In this document: positions 16,986 to 25,993 of the stretch, in pieces
Numbering within the stretch: the first letter of the stretch is position 1
How the letters are laid out: the number at the start of each line of letters is the position of its first letter
Assembly (NCBI RefSeq): GCF_030646615.1
Contig: NZ_JAUSLG010000038.1
Coordinates: 62,001 to 126,000 of the forward strand
Origin: Phenylobacterium sp.
GTDB lineage: Bacteria > Pseudomonadota > Alphaproteobacteria > Caulobacterales > Caulobacteraceae
Reading direction: 5' to 3'
Length of the DNA stretch: 64,000 bases
Notes under the pieces: model-generated
Told to the model about the DNA's origin: nothing
Seen by the model: the letters and a program-made list of their open reading frames with translations, nothing else
The model's database searches: none
Position numbers and translations under genes: made by a program

Positions 16986-17507
16986 CTAACAGCCTTTTTC
17001 CCGGTAGAGGCCCAGCAGGTGGTTCATGCGCTGCTGCTGGGGCGAAACGGTCGGGGCGGCGACCTCGCCGCCGGCCGCCACCGCCTGACCGACGGCCTCG
17101 GAGCTGGAATCGGCCACCGCGCTCAAGGCCTGGGCGGCGAAGGGGCTGAAGGCCCCGCCCACCATGCCGCGGGCCAGCCCATAGCGAGCCGCGCCGCCCA
17201 GGACGCCGCTGGCCAGGCCGCCGGCCATGCCCCGGCCCTGCTTGGCGCGCTGGGCCTGCTTGGCGGCTTCCGCCTGCTCGGCCATCAGCTGGGCGTTCAG
17301 CGCGTTGGCTTCGGCGCCGACCCGCTCGCAGCTCATGGCCCGGTCGCCGGGACGCAGCACCTGATAGACGCCGGGGTCGATCATCGGCGCGGCGGGCGGC
17401 AGGCTCTCGGCCGGCGCCGGCGGCAGGGCGGTGACGTCAGGGGTCTGGGCGACCGCGGCGCCGGCGGCCAGCGCCAGGGCGGCCGTGGCGCAGATCAAGC
17501 GCTTCAT
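16986..17507 (-). CDS. secreted protein of unknown function
   Basis: I do not recognise this 173-residue protein. It has a clear export signal (MKRLICATAALALAAGAAVAQ), a Pro/Ala-rich stretch, and a central Gln/Ala/Lys helix (LNAQLMAEQAEAAKQAQRAKQG). A Gly-rich hydrophobic segment follows (GMAGGLASGVLGGAARYG), which could insert in a membrane. The C-terminus MNHLLGLYREKGC ends in a Cys that may pair with the one in MSCERVG. The start is ATG 17507 with GGAGA eight bases upstream. It begins 38 bases after a second secreted protein, so both are probably one transcript, ending at the hairpin near 16900. Confidence 0.6.
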   Translation of the reverse strand: MKRLICATAALALAAGAAVAQTPDVTALPPAPAESLPPAAPMIDPGVYQVLRPGDRAMSCERVGAEANALNAQLMAEQAEAAKQAQRAKQGRGMAGGLASGVLGGAARYGLARGMVGGAFSPFAAQALSAVADSSSEAVGQAVAAGGEVAAPTVSPQQQRMNHLLGLYREKGC

Positions 17508-17545
17508 GGTTTTGGTCTCCATAGGACGGAAGATGGCGGGGAGGA

Positions 17546-18727
17546 TCATTGGCCGCGCGCCTTGCGGATCTCGGCCACCAGGGCGGTATTGAAACCCTGG
17601 ATGGCGGCGCGGCTGAGGGCGGCGTAGCGCTTGGGCGAAACCTCGGCGTCGTAGACGAGGCTCTGGCGGTAGATCGAGCCGAAGCCGACGCTGACCAGGG
17701 CGTTGTGGGTGGCGACGGAGTCCGATCGGTCGGCGGTCTGGGCCAGGATGCCGAAGGGCTGCGGGGTGAAGGCGCCCTTGGTGGTGAACCAGCCGGGCAT
17801 GGCGCCGCCGCTGTCGTTCCCCCAGACGAAGTCCACCCGCGACGTGGGATTGATCCCGAACCGCAGTTCGGCATCCACCGAGGCCGAGCCGCTGTAGGTG
17901 CGCCGGCCCGTGCTCTCCATGTCGATATAGTCGAGCAGCAGCCGCGGCGAGATGATGATGGCGTCCAGATCGCGGCTGGCCCGGCCGAACCGCATGAGGG
18001 CGCCGGAGGCCGCCACCGCCCCCATGCCCGTCTCAAAGGCGTGGCCCTTGATGGGCGGCAGCCCCGTCGGGCCATAGACGACCCAGGCCTTGGTGGCCCG
18101 ACCGTCGATGATCCCCTGCCCGCCGAAACGGGCGCTGTAGCGGGCCAGGCCCTGCATCTGCTCGGACGCCAGCTGGGCGACCGGGTCGACCACCTGGAAG
18201 CCGGCGGCCTCAAGCTGGCGCACCAGGTCGGCATAGGCCTCGTCGGCCAGGTCGCGGGCCATCTCATCGGTGAGGCCCACCAGACGGGTGGCGATCTGGG
18301 TCCGCCGCTGGCTGGGGTCGAGGCCGGCTCCGCCACCGAAGGCGCTGGCGCTGGCGCCCTGGACGAAGGCCAGGGTGTAGCCCGGGATGGCGATCTTCGA
18401 CCGGTTGGCGAGGAACCGGGTGGAATGGCCCTGCAGCGCCACCGGCAGGGGCGGCGCATGGGTCGGCATCATGTCCAGCTGCGCGAGGCTCACCCGACCG
18501 CCGGCCTCGGCGCCCACATAGAAGCGCCCCACCGCGCCGCTGACCGAGGTCGAGCCGGTGCGCCCCGACGAGGCGTCCTGGGCCGGCGGCGCGCCTGCCG
18601 GCGGGGTGTAGAGGGCGCCGAAGGGATCGGACTGGCTCGCAGCCGGACCGCTGAAGGCCAGGGTCAACAGGCTGGCGCAACCCAGGACGCTAAGGCCCTG
18701 GCGGCGACGGCGGATGGTGAGGCGCAT
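17546..18727 (-). CDS. secreted protein of unknown function (about 390 residues)
   Basis: This is a 393-residue exported protein that I do not recognise as a named family. The start is ATG 18727 (MRLTIRRRRQGL) followed by a hydrophobic signal ending AFSGPAASQ. The body is soluble, with VGAEAGGRVSLAQLDMM, a helical LTDEMARDLADEAYADLVRQLEAAGFQVVDP and repeated beta-rich segments. There are no Cys-based or enzyme motifs I can name. The last residues (SRAAIQGFNTALVAEIRK) look helical. It is the first gene of a two-gene unit divergent from a quinone oxidoreductase. A periplasmic or cell-envelope role is the only safe inference. Confidence 0.6.
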   Translation of the reverse strand: MRLTIRRRRQGLSVLGCASLLTLAFSGPAASQSDPFGALYTPPAGAPPAQDASSGRTGSTSVSGAVGRFYVGAEAGGRVSLAQLDMMPTHAPPLPVALQGHSTRFLANRSKIAIPGYTLAFVQGASASAFGGGAGLDPSQRRTQIATRLVGLTDEMARDLADEAYADLVRQLEAAGFQVVDPVAQLASEQMQGLARYSARFGGQGIIDGRATKAWVVYGPTGLPPIKGHAFETGMGAVAASGALMRFGRASRDLDAIIISPRLLLDYIDMESTGRRTYSGSASVDAELRFGINPTSRVDFVWGNDSGGAMPGWFTTKGAFTPQPFGILAQTADRSDSVATHNALVSVGFGSIYRQSLVYDAEVSPKRYAALSRAAIQGFNTALVAEIRKARGQ

Positions 18728-18881
18728 GGGGGAATGGCCTTGGCGAAAACAGACGGAGGCGTGTCGTCCCCTTCCTGCGGCCTGCGACGGGACCGCCGCA
18801 TGATCCAAACGGACTAGGCTGGCCGACTTCGGCGCGCCGGGCGCCTTGCGATCATCGCCCCGGCATGGGAAGGCTTGGCGT

Positions 18882-18891
18882 CAAACGTTTG
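18882..18891. promoter_or_regulatory. CAAACGTTTG palindrome upstream of quinone oxidoreductase
   Basis: A 10-bp perfect palindrome lies 26 bases before the ATG of the oxidoreductase, in the 189-base divergent gap. The position would let a TetR-like repressor block transcription. No regulator gene is adjacent, so the assignment is tentative. Nothing else was recognised in the gap. Confidence 0.35.
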
Positions 18892-18916
18892 TTTTAAGTC
18901 ATTAGGGAGACGGCCC

Positions 18917-19882
18917 ATGAAGGCTGCGGTCTATTACGAGAACGGCGGTCCTGAAGTCCTCAAATACGAGGAAATTCCGGACCCGACCTGCCACCCCAAG
19001 GGGGTGATCATCCGCGTCGAAGCCATCGCCATCGAGGGCGGCGACACCTTGAATCGCTGGCGCGGCCCGCTGATGACCAACCCGCATGTGGTCGGCTATC
19101 AGGCGGCCGGCGAAATCATCGAGATCGGCTCGGAAGTCACCAATGTCCGGGTCGGCCAGAAGGTCGCCACGGTGAACAACTGGGGCAGCCATGCCGAGCT
19201 GCGCTCGGTTCCGGCGCGCAACTGCTGGCCTGTTCCCGACGGCTTCGACCTGCGCAAGGCCGCGGCCATTCCGGTGACCTTCGGCACGGCCCATGACTGC
19301 CTGTTCGAGTTCGGCCGCATGAAGAAGGGCGAAACCGTCCTGGTCCAGGCCGGCGCGTCGGGCGTCGGCGTGGCAGCCATCCAGCTGGCCAAGCGGGCCG
19401 GGGCCGGCCTGATCCTGGCTACCGCCTCGTCCGACGAGCGGCTGGAGAAGCTCAAGCGCCTCGGCCTCGATCACGGCATCAACTACACCCGCGACGACGT
19501 GGTGAAGGAGGTCAAGCGCCTGACCGACAACAAGGGCGTCGACGTGGTGGTCGATTCCGTCGGCGGCTCGACCCTGCAGGGCTCGATCAATTCGCTGGCC
19601 TATCGCGGCCGGGTCTCCATGGTCGGCGCGGCCGGGCGCGAGCCCATGGTGGTCGATGTCGGCACCATGATGGGCGGCAACCGGGCGCTGTCGGGCGTCT
19701 TCCTGGGCGCCGAGATCGGCACCGACCGGGTGCATGACAACATCCAGCAACTGATCGAAGACGCCGCCAAGGGCGAGCTGGAAGTGATCATCGACAAGGA
19801 ATTCCCCCTGTCGGACGCCGCCGGGGCGCATGCCTATATCGAGAGCCGCCAGGCTGTCGGCCGGGTGGTGCTGGTCCCCTGA
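18917..19882 (+). CDS. NADPH:quinone oxidoreductase / MDR family zinc-independent reductase
   Basis: This 321-residue medium-chain reductase is of the quinone oxidoreductase (QOR, zeta-crystallin) type. The N-terminal GroES-like domain includes GYQAAGEIIEIGSEV, and the cofactor motif is VLVQAGASGVGVAAIQLAKRAG. The zinc-ligand pattern of alcohol dehydrogenases is absent. The C-terminal IDKEFPLSDAAGAHAYIESRQAVGRVVL is characteristic. The start is ATG 18917, with AGGGAG upstream. It probably reduces quinones or enones with NADPH. A 9-bp-stem terminator follows, so it may be monocistronic although same-strand genes lie close downstream. Confidence 0.88.
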   Translation: MKAAVYYENGGPEVLKYEEIPDPTCHPKGVIIRVEAIAIEGGDTLNRWRGPLMTNPHVVGYQAAGEIIEIGSEVTNVRVGQKVATVNNWGSHAELRSVPARNCWPVPDGFDLRKAAAIPVTFGTAHDCLFEFGRMKKGETVLVQAGASGVGVAAIQLAKRAGAGLILATASSDERLEKLKRLGLDHGINYTRDDVVKEVKRLTDNKGVDVVVDSVGGSTLQGSINSLAYRGRVSMVGAAGREPMVVDVGTMMGGNRALSGVFLGAEIGTDRVHDNIQQLIEDAAKGELEVIIDKEFPLSDAAGAHAYIESRQAVGRVVLVP

Positions 19883-19895
19883 TCGCCCCATGATC

Positions 19896-19925
19896 GGACG
19901 GCGCGGGCGCAGGCCTGCGCCGTCC
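19896..19925 (+). terminator. terminator-like hairpin after quinone oxidoreductase
   Basis: GGACGGCGC pairs with GCGCCGTCC, and an inner palindrome GGCGCAGGCCTGCGCC can form instead. The tail is GCAATCCTTTTCC. The hairpin lies between the oxidoreductase stop and the hydrolase ribosome-binding site, so transcription may be partly separated. Confidence 0.6.
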
Positions 19926-19955
19926 GCAATCCTTTTCCTATACCGGGAGGCCGCC

Positions 19956-20792
19956 ATGCCCCGCGCCGCCGTCAACGGCATCGAGATCGAGTACGAGACC
20001 TTCGGCCCGGATGACGCCCCGCCCGTGCTGCTGATCAACGGCCTGGGGTCGCAGATGACCCGCTGGCCCGTCGCCTTCTGCGAGAAGCTGGTCGCCCGGG
20101 GCTATCGCGCCATCCGCTTCGACAACCGCGATGTGGGCCGCTCCACCTGGTTCCAGTCCGGCGACCGCTACACCCTGTCGGACATGGCCGCCGACGCCTC
20201 AGGCCTGCTGGACTGCCTGAAGATCGACAAGGCCCATGTGGCTGGCGTCTCCATGGGCGGCATGATCGCCCAGACCGTGGCCATCGAGCATCCGGGCCGC
20301 GTGCGCTCGCTCACCTCGATCATGTCGGCCACCGGCGCGCCGGGAACCATGGACTCCACCCCGGAAGCCGCCGCCGTGCTCACCCAGGTGGCGCCAGATC
20401 CCACCGTGGACGAAGAGGCCTTCGTCGCCCACGGCATGAGGAACGCCCGCATCATCGGCAGCCCGGCCTATCCGTGGACCGACGAGGCCCTGCGCGAGCG
20501 TGTGCTGTCGGAAATGCGCCGCGCCTTCAATCCCAAGGGCGTGCAACGCCAGCGCGGCGCCATCGGGGCCAGTGGCGATCGCACGGAGAAGCTCTCCAAG
20601 CTCGACGTGCCCACCGTCGTCCTGCACGGCGAGGTCGATCCGCTGATCCCCAAGGCCGGCGGCGAGGCCACGGCCAAGGCGATCCCCGGCGCGGAGTTGC
20701 GCATCATTCCGGGCATGGGCCACGACCTGCCCGAAGCCCTCTACGACACAATTATCGACGCCATCGTCGCCGCCGCCGAACGGGCGCGCTGA
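19956..20792 (+). CDS. alpha/beta hydrolase
   Basis: This 278-residue alpha/beta-hydrolase fold protein has the nucleophile elbow GVSMGGMIAQ, a probable catalytic Asp in LHGEVDPLIPK and a His in IPGMGHDLPEAL. LLINGLGSQMTRWP supplies the oxyanion loop, and FDNRDVGRSTWF is typical of lactone or ester hydrolases in this group. The start is ATG 19956 with GGGAGG upstream. An SDR follows after 23 bases, so both probably form an operon. The substrate is unknown. Confidence 0.88.
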   Translation: MPRAAVNGIEIEYETFGPDDAPPVLLINGLGSQMTRWPVAFCEKLVARGYRAIRFDNRDVGRSTWFQSGDRYTLSDMAADASGLLDCLKIDKAHVAGVSMGGMIAQTVAIEHPGRVRSLTSIMSATGAPGTMDSTPEAAAVLTQVAPDPTVDEEAFVAHGMRNARIIGSPAYPWTDEALRERVLSEMRRAFNPKGVQRQRGAIGASGDRTEKLSKLDVPTVVLHGEVDPLIPKAGGEATAKAIPGAELRIIPGMGHDLPEALYDTIIDAIVAAAERAR

Positions 20793-20815
20793 CGCCTTTA
20801 TCGCAGGAGAACTAC

Positions 20816-21607
20816 ATGGGACGTCTCGAGGGCTTTTCGGCCGTGGTCACCGGCGCGGCCAGCGGCATCGGCCGCGCCAGCGCCAGCCTGTTCGCCAAGG
20901 AGGGCGCCCGGGTGGTCTGCGTCGACCGCGCCGAGGCCGTGGAAGAGACCGCCGCGTCCATCCAGGCCCACGGGGGCCAGGCGATCGCCATGACCGGCGA
21001 CGCCGGGGATGAGGCCTTCGTCCAGTCCTACATCCAGCGCGCGGTGGACGAATTCGGCGGCCTGGACGCCGTCTACGCCAATGCCGGGATCACCGGCGGC
21101 CCCACCCCCTTCTTCGAGCTGACGCCGGAGATCTGGACCGAGGTGCTGCGGATCAACCTGATCGGCCCGTTCCTGGCCATCAAGCACGCCAGCAAGGTGA
21201 TGATCCCCAAGGGCAAGGGCTCCATCGTCTGCACGGCTTCCGTGGCCGGCATCCGCTCTGGCGCTGGGCCGGCCTCCTATTCGGCCTCCAAGGCCGGGGT
21301 CATCAACCTGGCCACCACGGCGGCCAACGAGCTCTATGGCACGGGCGTGCGGGTCAACGCCGTCTGCCCGGGCCTGATCGAGACCGGCATGACCCAGAGC
21401 GTCTTCGACTATGCCCGATCCCGCGGCAGCGAGGACAGGATCGGCCAGCTCAATCCGCTGAAGCGCGCCGGCGTCCCCGACGAGATCGCCCACATGGCCC
21501 TGTTCCTGGCCAGCGACGAGGCCTCCTATGTCAACGGCCAGGCCATCGCCGTGGACGGCGGTCTCTCGTCCTCACATCCCGTGGGCAAGCGCGGCGGCCC
21601 CCGATAG
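20816..21607 (+). CDS. short-chain dehydrogenase/reductase
   Basis: This 263-residue classical SDR has the cofactor motif VVTGAASGIGRASASLF, an NAG motif (VYANAGITGG), the active-site Ser in IVCTASVAG and YSASK as YxxxK. The C-terminus FLASDEASYVNGQAIAVDGG is characteristic. An Asp in VVCVDRAEAV suggests NAD+ preference. The start is ATG 20816 with AGGAGA upstream; the ORF track fuses an out-of-frame leader from the hydrolase. It sits 23 bases after the hydrolase gene. The substrate cannot be told from sequence. Confidence 0.9.
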   Translation: MGRLEGFSAVVTGAASGIGRASASLFAKEGARVVCVDRAEAVEETAASIQAHGGQAIAMTGDAGDEAFVQSYIQRAVDEFGGLDAVYANAGITGGPTPFFELTPEIWTEVLRINLIGPFLAIKHASKVMIPKGKGSIVCTASVAGIRSGAGPASYSASKAGVINLATTAANELYGTGVRVNAVCPGLIETGMTQSVFDYARSRGSEDRIGQLNPLKRAGVPDEIAHMALFLASDEASYVNGQAIAVDGGLSSSHPVGKRGGPR

Positions 21608-21621
21608 GCGCAACCTTCGAA

Positions 21622-21648
21622 GGGGCGCAGGGTTTTGCCTTGCGCCCC
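21622..21648 (+). terminator. hairpin after SDR
   Basis: GGGGCGCA pairs with TGCGCCCC around an 11-base loop beginning 14 bases after the SDR stop. No T-run follows, so it is a possible terminator only. Confidence 0.4.
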
Positions 21649-21706
21649 GGCGGGCGCTAGAAGCGGCGCTCACACGCTGCAGACCAGACGAAGACCTCCA
21701 GGACCC

Positions 21707-22453
21707 ATGGCCGGACATTCAAAGTTCAAGAACATCATGCACCGCAAGGGCCGCGCCGATGCGGTGCGGTCCAAGCTGTTCTCCAAACTCAGCCGCGAGA
21801 TCACGGTGGCCGCCAAGTCGGGCATGCCTGACCCGGCGATGAATTCCCGCCTGCGCCTGGCGGTGGCCAACGCCAAGGCCGAGTCCATGCCCAAGGACAA
21901 TATCGACCGGGCGATCAAGAAGGCCTCAGGCGCCGACGCCGAGGCCTATGAAGAAATCCGCTATGAGGGCTTCGGCCCGGGCGGGGTCGGCCTGATCATC
22001 GAGGCCCTGACCGACAACAGAAACCGTGCGGCGGCCAATGTGCGGGCCATCTTCGCCAAGAACGGCGGCAATCTGGGGGAGACCGGCGCGGTGTCCTTCA
22101 TGTTCGACCGGGTCGGCCAGATCGTCTATCCGGCCAGCGTCGGCACCGAAGACAAGGTGATGGAAGCCGCCATCGAGGCCGGCGCCGAGGACGTGGAATC
22201 CGACGAGGACACCCACACCATCTACACCGCTTTTGAAGGCCTGTCCGAGGTCGCCCAGACCCTGGAAGCCTCGCTCGGCGAGCCCAAGTCCACCACCATC
22301 GCCTGGCGCCCCAAGACCCTGACGCCCGTTGAGGGCGAGCCCGTCGCCACCCTGATGAAGCTGATCGACGCCCTGGAAGACGATGACGACGTCCAGAACG
22401 TCTATGGCAATTACGACATCTCCGACGAGGACCTGGAGACCTACGCCGGCTGA
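21707..22453 (+). CDS. yebC: YebC/PmpR family transcription or translation factor
   Basis: This 248-residue YebC family protein starts at the standard [19 protein letters not shown]. Conserved blocks include [52 protein letters not shown] and [11 protein letters not shown]. The C-terminus [18 protein letters not shown] is also conserved. YebC proteins have been described as DNA-binding regulators and more recently as ribosome-associated factors helping difficult peptide-bond formation. Its position before ruvC is a common bacterial arrangement. The start at 21707 is set by family alignment. Confidence 0.95.
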   Translation: MAGHSKFKNIMHRKGRADAVRSKLFSKLSREITVAAKSGMPDPAMNSRLRLAVANAKAESMPKDNIDRAIKKASGADAEAYEEIRYEGFGPGGVGLIIEALTDNRNRAAANVRAIFAKNGGNLGETGAVSFMFDRVGQIVYPASVGTEDKVMEAAIEAGAEDVESDEDTHTIYTAFEGLSEVAQTLEASLGEPKSTTIAWRPKTLTPVEGEPVATLMKLIDALEDDDDVQNVYGNYDISDEDLETYAG

Positions 22454-22494
22454 GCGCCCGTGAAGCTCCCGCGCGCCTCGCGCGTTGGAGGTCC

Positions 22495-23196
22495 ATGGAG
22501 TGGTTCGCCGCCTATGTGCTGCCCGTTGCGGGCGCCGTCATCGCCGGCGGGCTGATCGGGTTCGAGCGGGAGTACCGCGGCCGGCCGGCCGGCTTCCGCA
22601 CCCACATCCTGGTCAGCCTGGCCTCGGCCCTGCTCATGCTGGCCGCCGTCCACCAGGTCGAGTGGATGGGCGATGTCTCGGCCGAGATCATCCGCATCGA
22701 TCCGGTGCGCATGGCCCACGGCATCCTGACCGGGATCGGCTTTCTCTGCGGCGGCGTGATCTTCCGCCATGGCCTCAGTGTGCACGGCCTGACGACGGCG
22801 GCCTCCCTCTGGATCACCTCGGCGCTCGGCACCCTCTATGGCGTCGGCTTCTACGGCCTGGCGATCGGCGGCACGGCAGTGACGGTGCTGGTCCTGGGGG
22901 TCCTGCGGTGGGCCGACCGGCACATGCCCCAGCTCAATATCATCGACGTCCGGGTCTGTTACCGTCGCGCCGAAGCCCTGGACGAAAGCGCCTTTCGCGA
23001 GCTGATGGGCGAGTTCGGCCTGCACGCCGGCGCCATCAGCCAACGGCTCTGGGCCGGCGCCGGGGACCGGCTGGGCCGGGTGGAATACAGCGCCACCCTG
23101 CACGGCAGCGGCCAGCTCAAGGTGGAGCGCCTGGCCAGGCGTCTGCGCGATGATCCCCTGGTGGTGGAGTACAGGCTTGCGCCCCGAAAGGACTGA
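22495..23196 (+). CDS. MgtC/SapB family membrane protein
   Basis: This 233-residue protein has an N-terminal MgtC domain with four or five hydrophobic helices: AGAVIAGGLIGFEREYRGRPAGFRTHILVSLASALLML matches the MgtC/SapB core, and GILTGIGFLCGGVIFRHG and LTTAASLWITSALGTLYG follow. The C-terminal part (after about residue 145) is a soluble ACT-like domain. Start ATG 22495 has TTGGAGGT upstream. The family is linked to magnesium limitation, acid adaptation and F-ATPase control in pathogens, but the function here is unproven. It follows yebC by 41 bases. Confidence 0.88.
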   Translation: MEWFAAYVLPVAGAVIAGGLIGFEREYRGRPAGFRTHILVSLASALLMLAAVHQVEWMGDVSAEIIRIDPVRMAHGILTGIGFLCGGVIFRHGLSVHGLTTAASLWITSALGTLYGVGFYGLAIGGTAVTVLVLGVLRWADRHMPQLNIIDVRVCYRRAEALDESAFRELMGEFGLHAGAISQRLWAGAGDRLGRVEYSATLHGSGQLKVERLARRLRDDPLVVEYRLAPRKD

Positions 23197-23241
23197 GCCA
23201 GGCGACAGGGCCATGCCTGCGGTGCTAGAAGCCGCGCCCTC

Positions 23242-23730
23242 ATGACCTTGCGAATCTGGATCGAAACCAATCATCAGGCCCCCTACCGCACCGGCGGCTG
23301 GGCCTGGCTCCGTCAGACCGGCAAGGCCGTTTCCGGCGCCGCCGGCGGCGACCGGGACCTGGACGCCGAAGGCTTCTGCATCCGCGCCCTGCAGGCGGCG
23401 CTGATCGATCTGCCGGCCGACGAGGGGGTCGCCCTGCACCTCTCCGACCCCCTGCTGATCGACGGCGTGCGCACCATGTCGGCGAGGCGGGCGGCCGGCT
23501 GGCTGGATGAGGCCGGCGCGCCCGATCCGGAAGCCAAAGGCTGGGAAGGGGTGGCCCAGGCCCTGGCCGGGCGGACCCTCAGCCTGGTCCGCACCCAGCC
23601 CACCGACCCCCACACGCCGGCCGGCTTTGCGGCCGCCTGGGCCGAGCTCGCCCGGGACAAGGCCAAGACCAAGGGGACGTTCAAGAACCCGATCCCCCGC
23701 CCGAACCTGACCAAGGTCCGCGGCCTCTAG
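23242..23730 (+). CDS. RNase H-like fold protein (divergent)
   Basis: This small protein of 162 residues looks like a diverged RNase HI. GWAWLRQTGKAVSGAAGG resembles the second and third strands, EGFCIRALQAAL resembles the helix bearing the catalytic Glu, and LHLSDPLLIDGV contains a possible catalytic Asp. A C-terminal helix with AAAWAELARDKAK resembles the terminal RNase HI helix. The first catalytic Asp appears as Glu in IWIETNH, so activity is uncertain. The start at 23242 follows family-like spacing. It lies directly upstream of ruvCAB, pointing to nucleic-acid work, but the assignment rests on pattern reading only. Confidence 0.55.
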   Translation: MTLRIWIETNHQAPYRTGGWAWLRQTGKAVSGAAGGDRDLDAEGFCIRALQAALIDLPADEGVALHLSDPLLIDGVRTMSARRAAGWLDEAGAPDPEAKGWEGVAQALAGRTLSLVRTQPTDPHTPAGFAAAWAELARDKAKTKGTFKNPIPRPNLTKVRGL

Positions 23731-23812
23731 GCAAGCGTAAACGCCGCCTTAACCCCGTGGCGGGCTAATCGGCCGGTAGGAACAATCCCCGAACACGCCT
23801 ATAGAGTCGCCC

Positions 23813-24331
23813 ATGGCCGCCGTGCGAATCCTTGGACTGGACCCCGGCCTCCGCCGCACCGGCTGGGGGGTGATCACCATCGAGGGCGCACGTCTGACCC
23901 ACGTGGCCCATGGGGTCATTGCGCCCAAGGACTCCCTGCCCTTTTCCGAGCGCCTCCTGGTTCTGTTCGAGGCCATCAGCGCCATCGTCGCCGAGCACGG
24001 GCCCGACGAGGCCGCGGTGGAGGAGACCTTCATGAACAACAACGCCGCCTCCGCCCTGAAGCTGGGCCACGCCCGGGCCATGGCCCTGGTGGCGCCGGCC
24101 CGCGCCGGTCTGCCGGTGGCCGAATACGCCGCCACCGTGGTCAAGAAGGCGGTGGTGGGCACCGGTGGCGCCGACAAGGACCAGGTCGCCTTCATGATCG
24201 CCCGGCTGCTGCCGGCCGCCGGCGGCGTCACCGCCGACGCCGCCGACGCCCTGGCCGTGGCCATCGCCCACGCGCATGCCCGCACAGCCCGCAGCCTTGC
24301 GGCGCGGATACCGTCGAGGAAGGTGGCGTGA
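23813..24331 (+). CDS. ruvC: crossover junction endodeoxyribonuclease RuvC
   Basis: This 172-residue Holliday-junction resolvase cuts four-way junctions during recombination repair. The first catalytic Asp is in [16 protein letters not shown], a Glu in [14 protein letters not shown], and Asp residues in the C-terminal helix [14 protein letters not shown]. It acts with RuvA and RuvB, encoded immediately downstream. The stop codon overlaps the ruvA ATG by one base (TGATG), showing an operon. No LexA-box was recognised upstream. Confidence 0.97.
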   Translation: MAAVRILGLDPGLRRTGWGVITIEGARLTHVAHGVIAPKDSLPFSERLLVLFEAISAIVAEHGPDEAAVEETFMNNNAASALKLGHARAMALVAPARAGLPVAEYAATVVKKAVVGTGGADKDQVAFMIARLLPAAGGVTADAADALAVAIAHAHARTARSLAARIPSRKVA

Positions 24332-24948
24332 TGATCGGCCGGCTGCGGGGAACGGTCGCCGAGATCGGCGAGGAGGACGCCCTGATCGATGTCCTGGGCG
24401 TCGGCTATGTGGTCCGCTGCGGCGCCCGCACCCTGGCCCGGCTGCCGCCGGTGGGCGAGGAGGCGGTGCTGCACATCGAGACCCAGTGGAGCGAGCAGGC
24501 GGGCATGCGCCTCTATGGCTTCCTCACCCGGGACGAGCGCCGCACCTTCCTGATCCTCAAGGAGATCCAGGGGGTGGGCCCCAAGGCCGCGCTCGCGGTG
24601 CTGGACGTGCTGCCGCCGGCCGAGCTGGCCGCCGCCGCCGGGCGTCAGGACAAGGCGGCCATCGCCCGCGCCCAAGGGGTGGGGCCCAAGCTCGCCCTGC
24701 GCATCGCCACCGAGCTGAAGGACAAGCCGCTGACCGACCTGCCGATCAGCGCCTTTGCGCCCGGCGCCGGGGCGGCTGAACCGTCCGTGACGCCTTCAGC
24801 CTCCGGCGAAGCGGTCGCGGCCATGATGGGCTTGGGCGTCGCCGAGCCCCAGGCCCGCCGACTGGTCGAGGCCGCGGCCGCGCGCCTGGGCGAAGAGGCG
24901 CAGGCGCCCGCCCTGATCAAGGCGGCCCTGCAGGAGCTCGGCCGGTGA
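24331..24948 (+). CDS. ruvA: Holliday junction branch-migration protein RuvA
   Basis: RuvA (205 residues here) binds four-way junctions as a tetramer and loads the RuvB motor. The start MIGRLRGTV is standard; a GTG three bases upstream is less likely. The helix-hairpin-helix region reads [16 protein letters not shown] and [17 protein letters not shown]. Domain III, which contacts RuvB, is at the end ([18 protein letters not shown]). It overlaps ruvC by one base and ruvB by four (GTGA), so the three genes are one translationally coupled unit. Confidence 0.97.
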   Translation: MIGRLRGTVAEIGEEDALIDVLGVGYVVRCGARTLARLPPVGEEAVLHIETQWSEQAGMRLYGFLTRDERRTFLILKEIQGVGPKAALAVLDVLPPAELAAAAGRQDKAAIARAQGVGPKLALRIATELKDKPLTDLPISAFAPGAGAAEPSVTPSASGEAVAAMMGLGVAEPQARRLVEAAAARLGEEAQAPALIKAALQELGR

Positions 24949-25976
24949 GTCGGCTGGTCAGCGGCGAGGCGGCCCCAGCCGAGGGGACCGACCGGGCCTA
25001 TCGCCCCCAGACGCTCGCGGAATTCGTCGGCCAGGAGCAGTCCAAGGCCAATCTGCGGATCTTCATCCAGGCCGCCCGCGACCGCGGCGACACCCTCGAC
25101 CACGTCCTGCTGTTCGGGCCGCCGGGGCTGGGCAAGACGACGCTGGCCCAGATCATCGCCCGGGAGATGGGGGTGAACTTCCGCGCCACCTCCGGCCCGG
25201 TCCTGGCCAAGGCCGGGGACCTGGCCGCCATCCTGACCAATCTGGAGGCCGGCGACGTCCTCTTCATTGACGAGATCCACCGCCTGGCGGCCAATGTGGA
25301 GGAGATCCTCTATCCCGCCATGGAGGACCATGTGCTGGACCTGATCATAGGCGAGGGCCCCTCGGCCCGGTCGATCCGCATCGATCTGTCGCCCTTCACC
25401 CTGGTGGCCGCCACCACGCGGGCGGGCCTGTTGGCCACGCCGCTGCGCGACCGGTTCGGCATCCCCGTCCGCCTGGAATTCTACACCCCGGCCGAGCTCA
25501 TCAAGGTCCTGGCCCATGCGGCGGGCAAGATGGGGGTGAGCCTGACCAAGGACGGCGCCGCCGAGATCGCCGCCCGCGCCCGGGGCACGCCGCGGGTGGC
25601 CGGCCGGCTGCTGCGCCGGGTGCGGGACTTCGCCGCCGCAGAGGGCGCCGCCGAGATCGACCGTGGCGCCGCCGGCCGGGGCCTGGCGCGTCTCGAGGTG
25701 GATGAGGTGGGTCTGGACTCCCTCGACCGCCGCTATCTGCGCGCCCTGATCGACAACTATGGCGGCGGGCCGGCCGGGGTCGAAACCCTGGCCTACGCCA
25801 TCGCCGAGGCCCGCGACGCCGTCGAGGACGTGATCGAACCGTATCTGATGCAGCAAGGCTTCATCCAGCGCACCCCCCGGGGTCGCGTGGCCTGCGCCAA
25901 GGCCTACGCCCATCTGGGCCTGACCCCGCCGCCCCAGCCGCCGGGGGCGGGCCAGGCGACCCTGTTCGACGAATAG
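24945..25976 (+). CDS. ruvB: Holliday junction DNA helicase RuvB
   Basis: The 343-residue AAA+ motor drives branch migration with RuvA. It starts with a GTG overlapping the ruvA stop. Walker A is [15 protein letters not shown], Walker B is [10 protein letters not shown], sensor 1 lies in [12 protein letters not shown], and the arginine finger region is [15 protein letters not shown]. The C-terminal winged helix includes [17 protein letters not shown]. Length and motifs are typical. ybgC follows after 17 bases, so the DNA-repair and Tol genes may be partly co-transcribed. Confidence 0.97.
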   Translation: MSRLVSGEAAPAEGTDRAYRPQTLAEFVGQEQSKANLRIFIQAARDRGDTLDHVLLFGPPGLGKTTLAQIIAREMGVNFRATSGPVLAKAGDLAAILTNLEAGDVLFIDEIHRLAANVEEILYPAMEDHVLDLIIGEGPSARSIRIDLSPFTLVAATTRAGLLATPLRDRFGIPVRLEFYTPAELIKVLAHAAGKMGVSLTKDGAAEIAARARGTPRVAGRLLRRVRDFAAAEGAAEIDRGAAGRGLARLEVDEVGLDSLDRRYLRALIDNYGGGPAGVETLAYAIAEARDAVEDVIEPYLMQQGFIQRTPRGRVACAKAYAHLGLTPPPQPPGAGQATLFDE

Positions 25977-25993
25977 ACGAAAGGCCCGACGCG

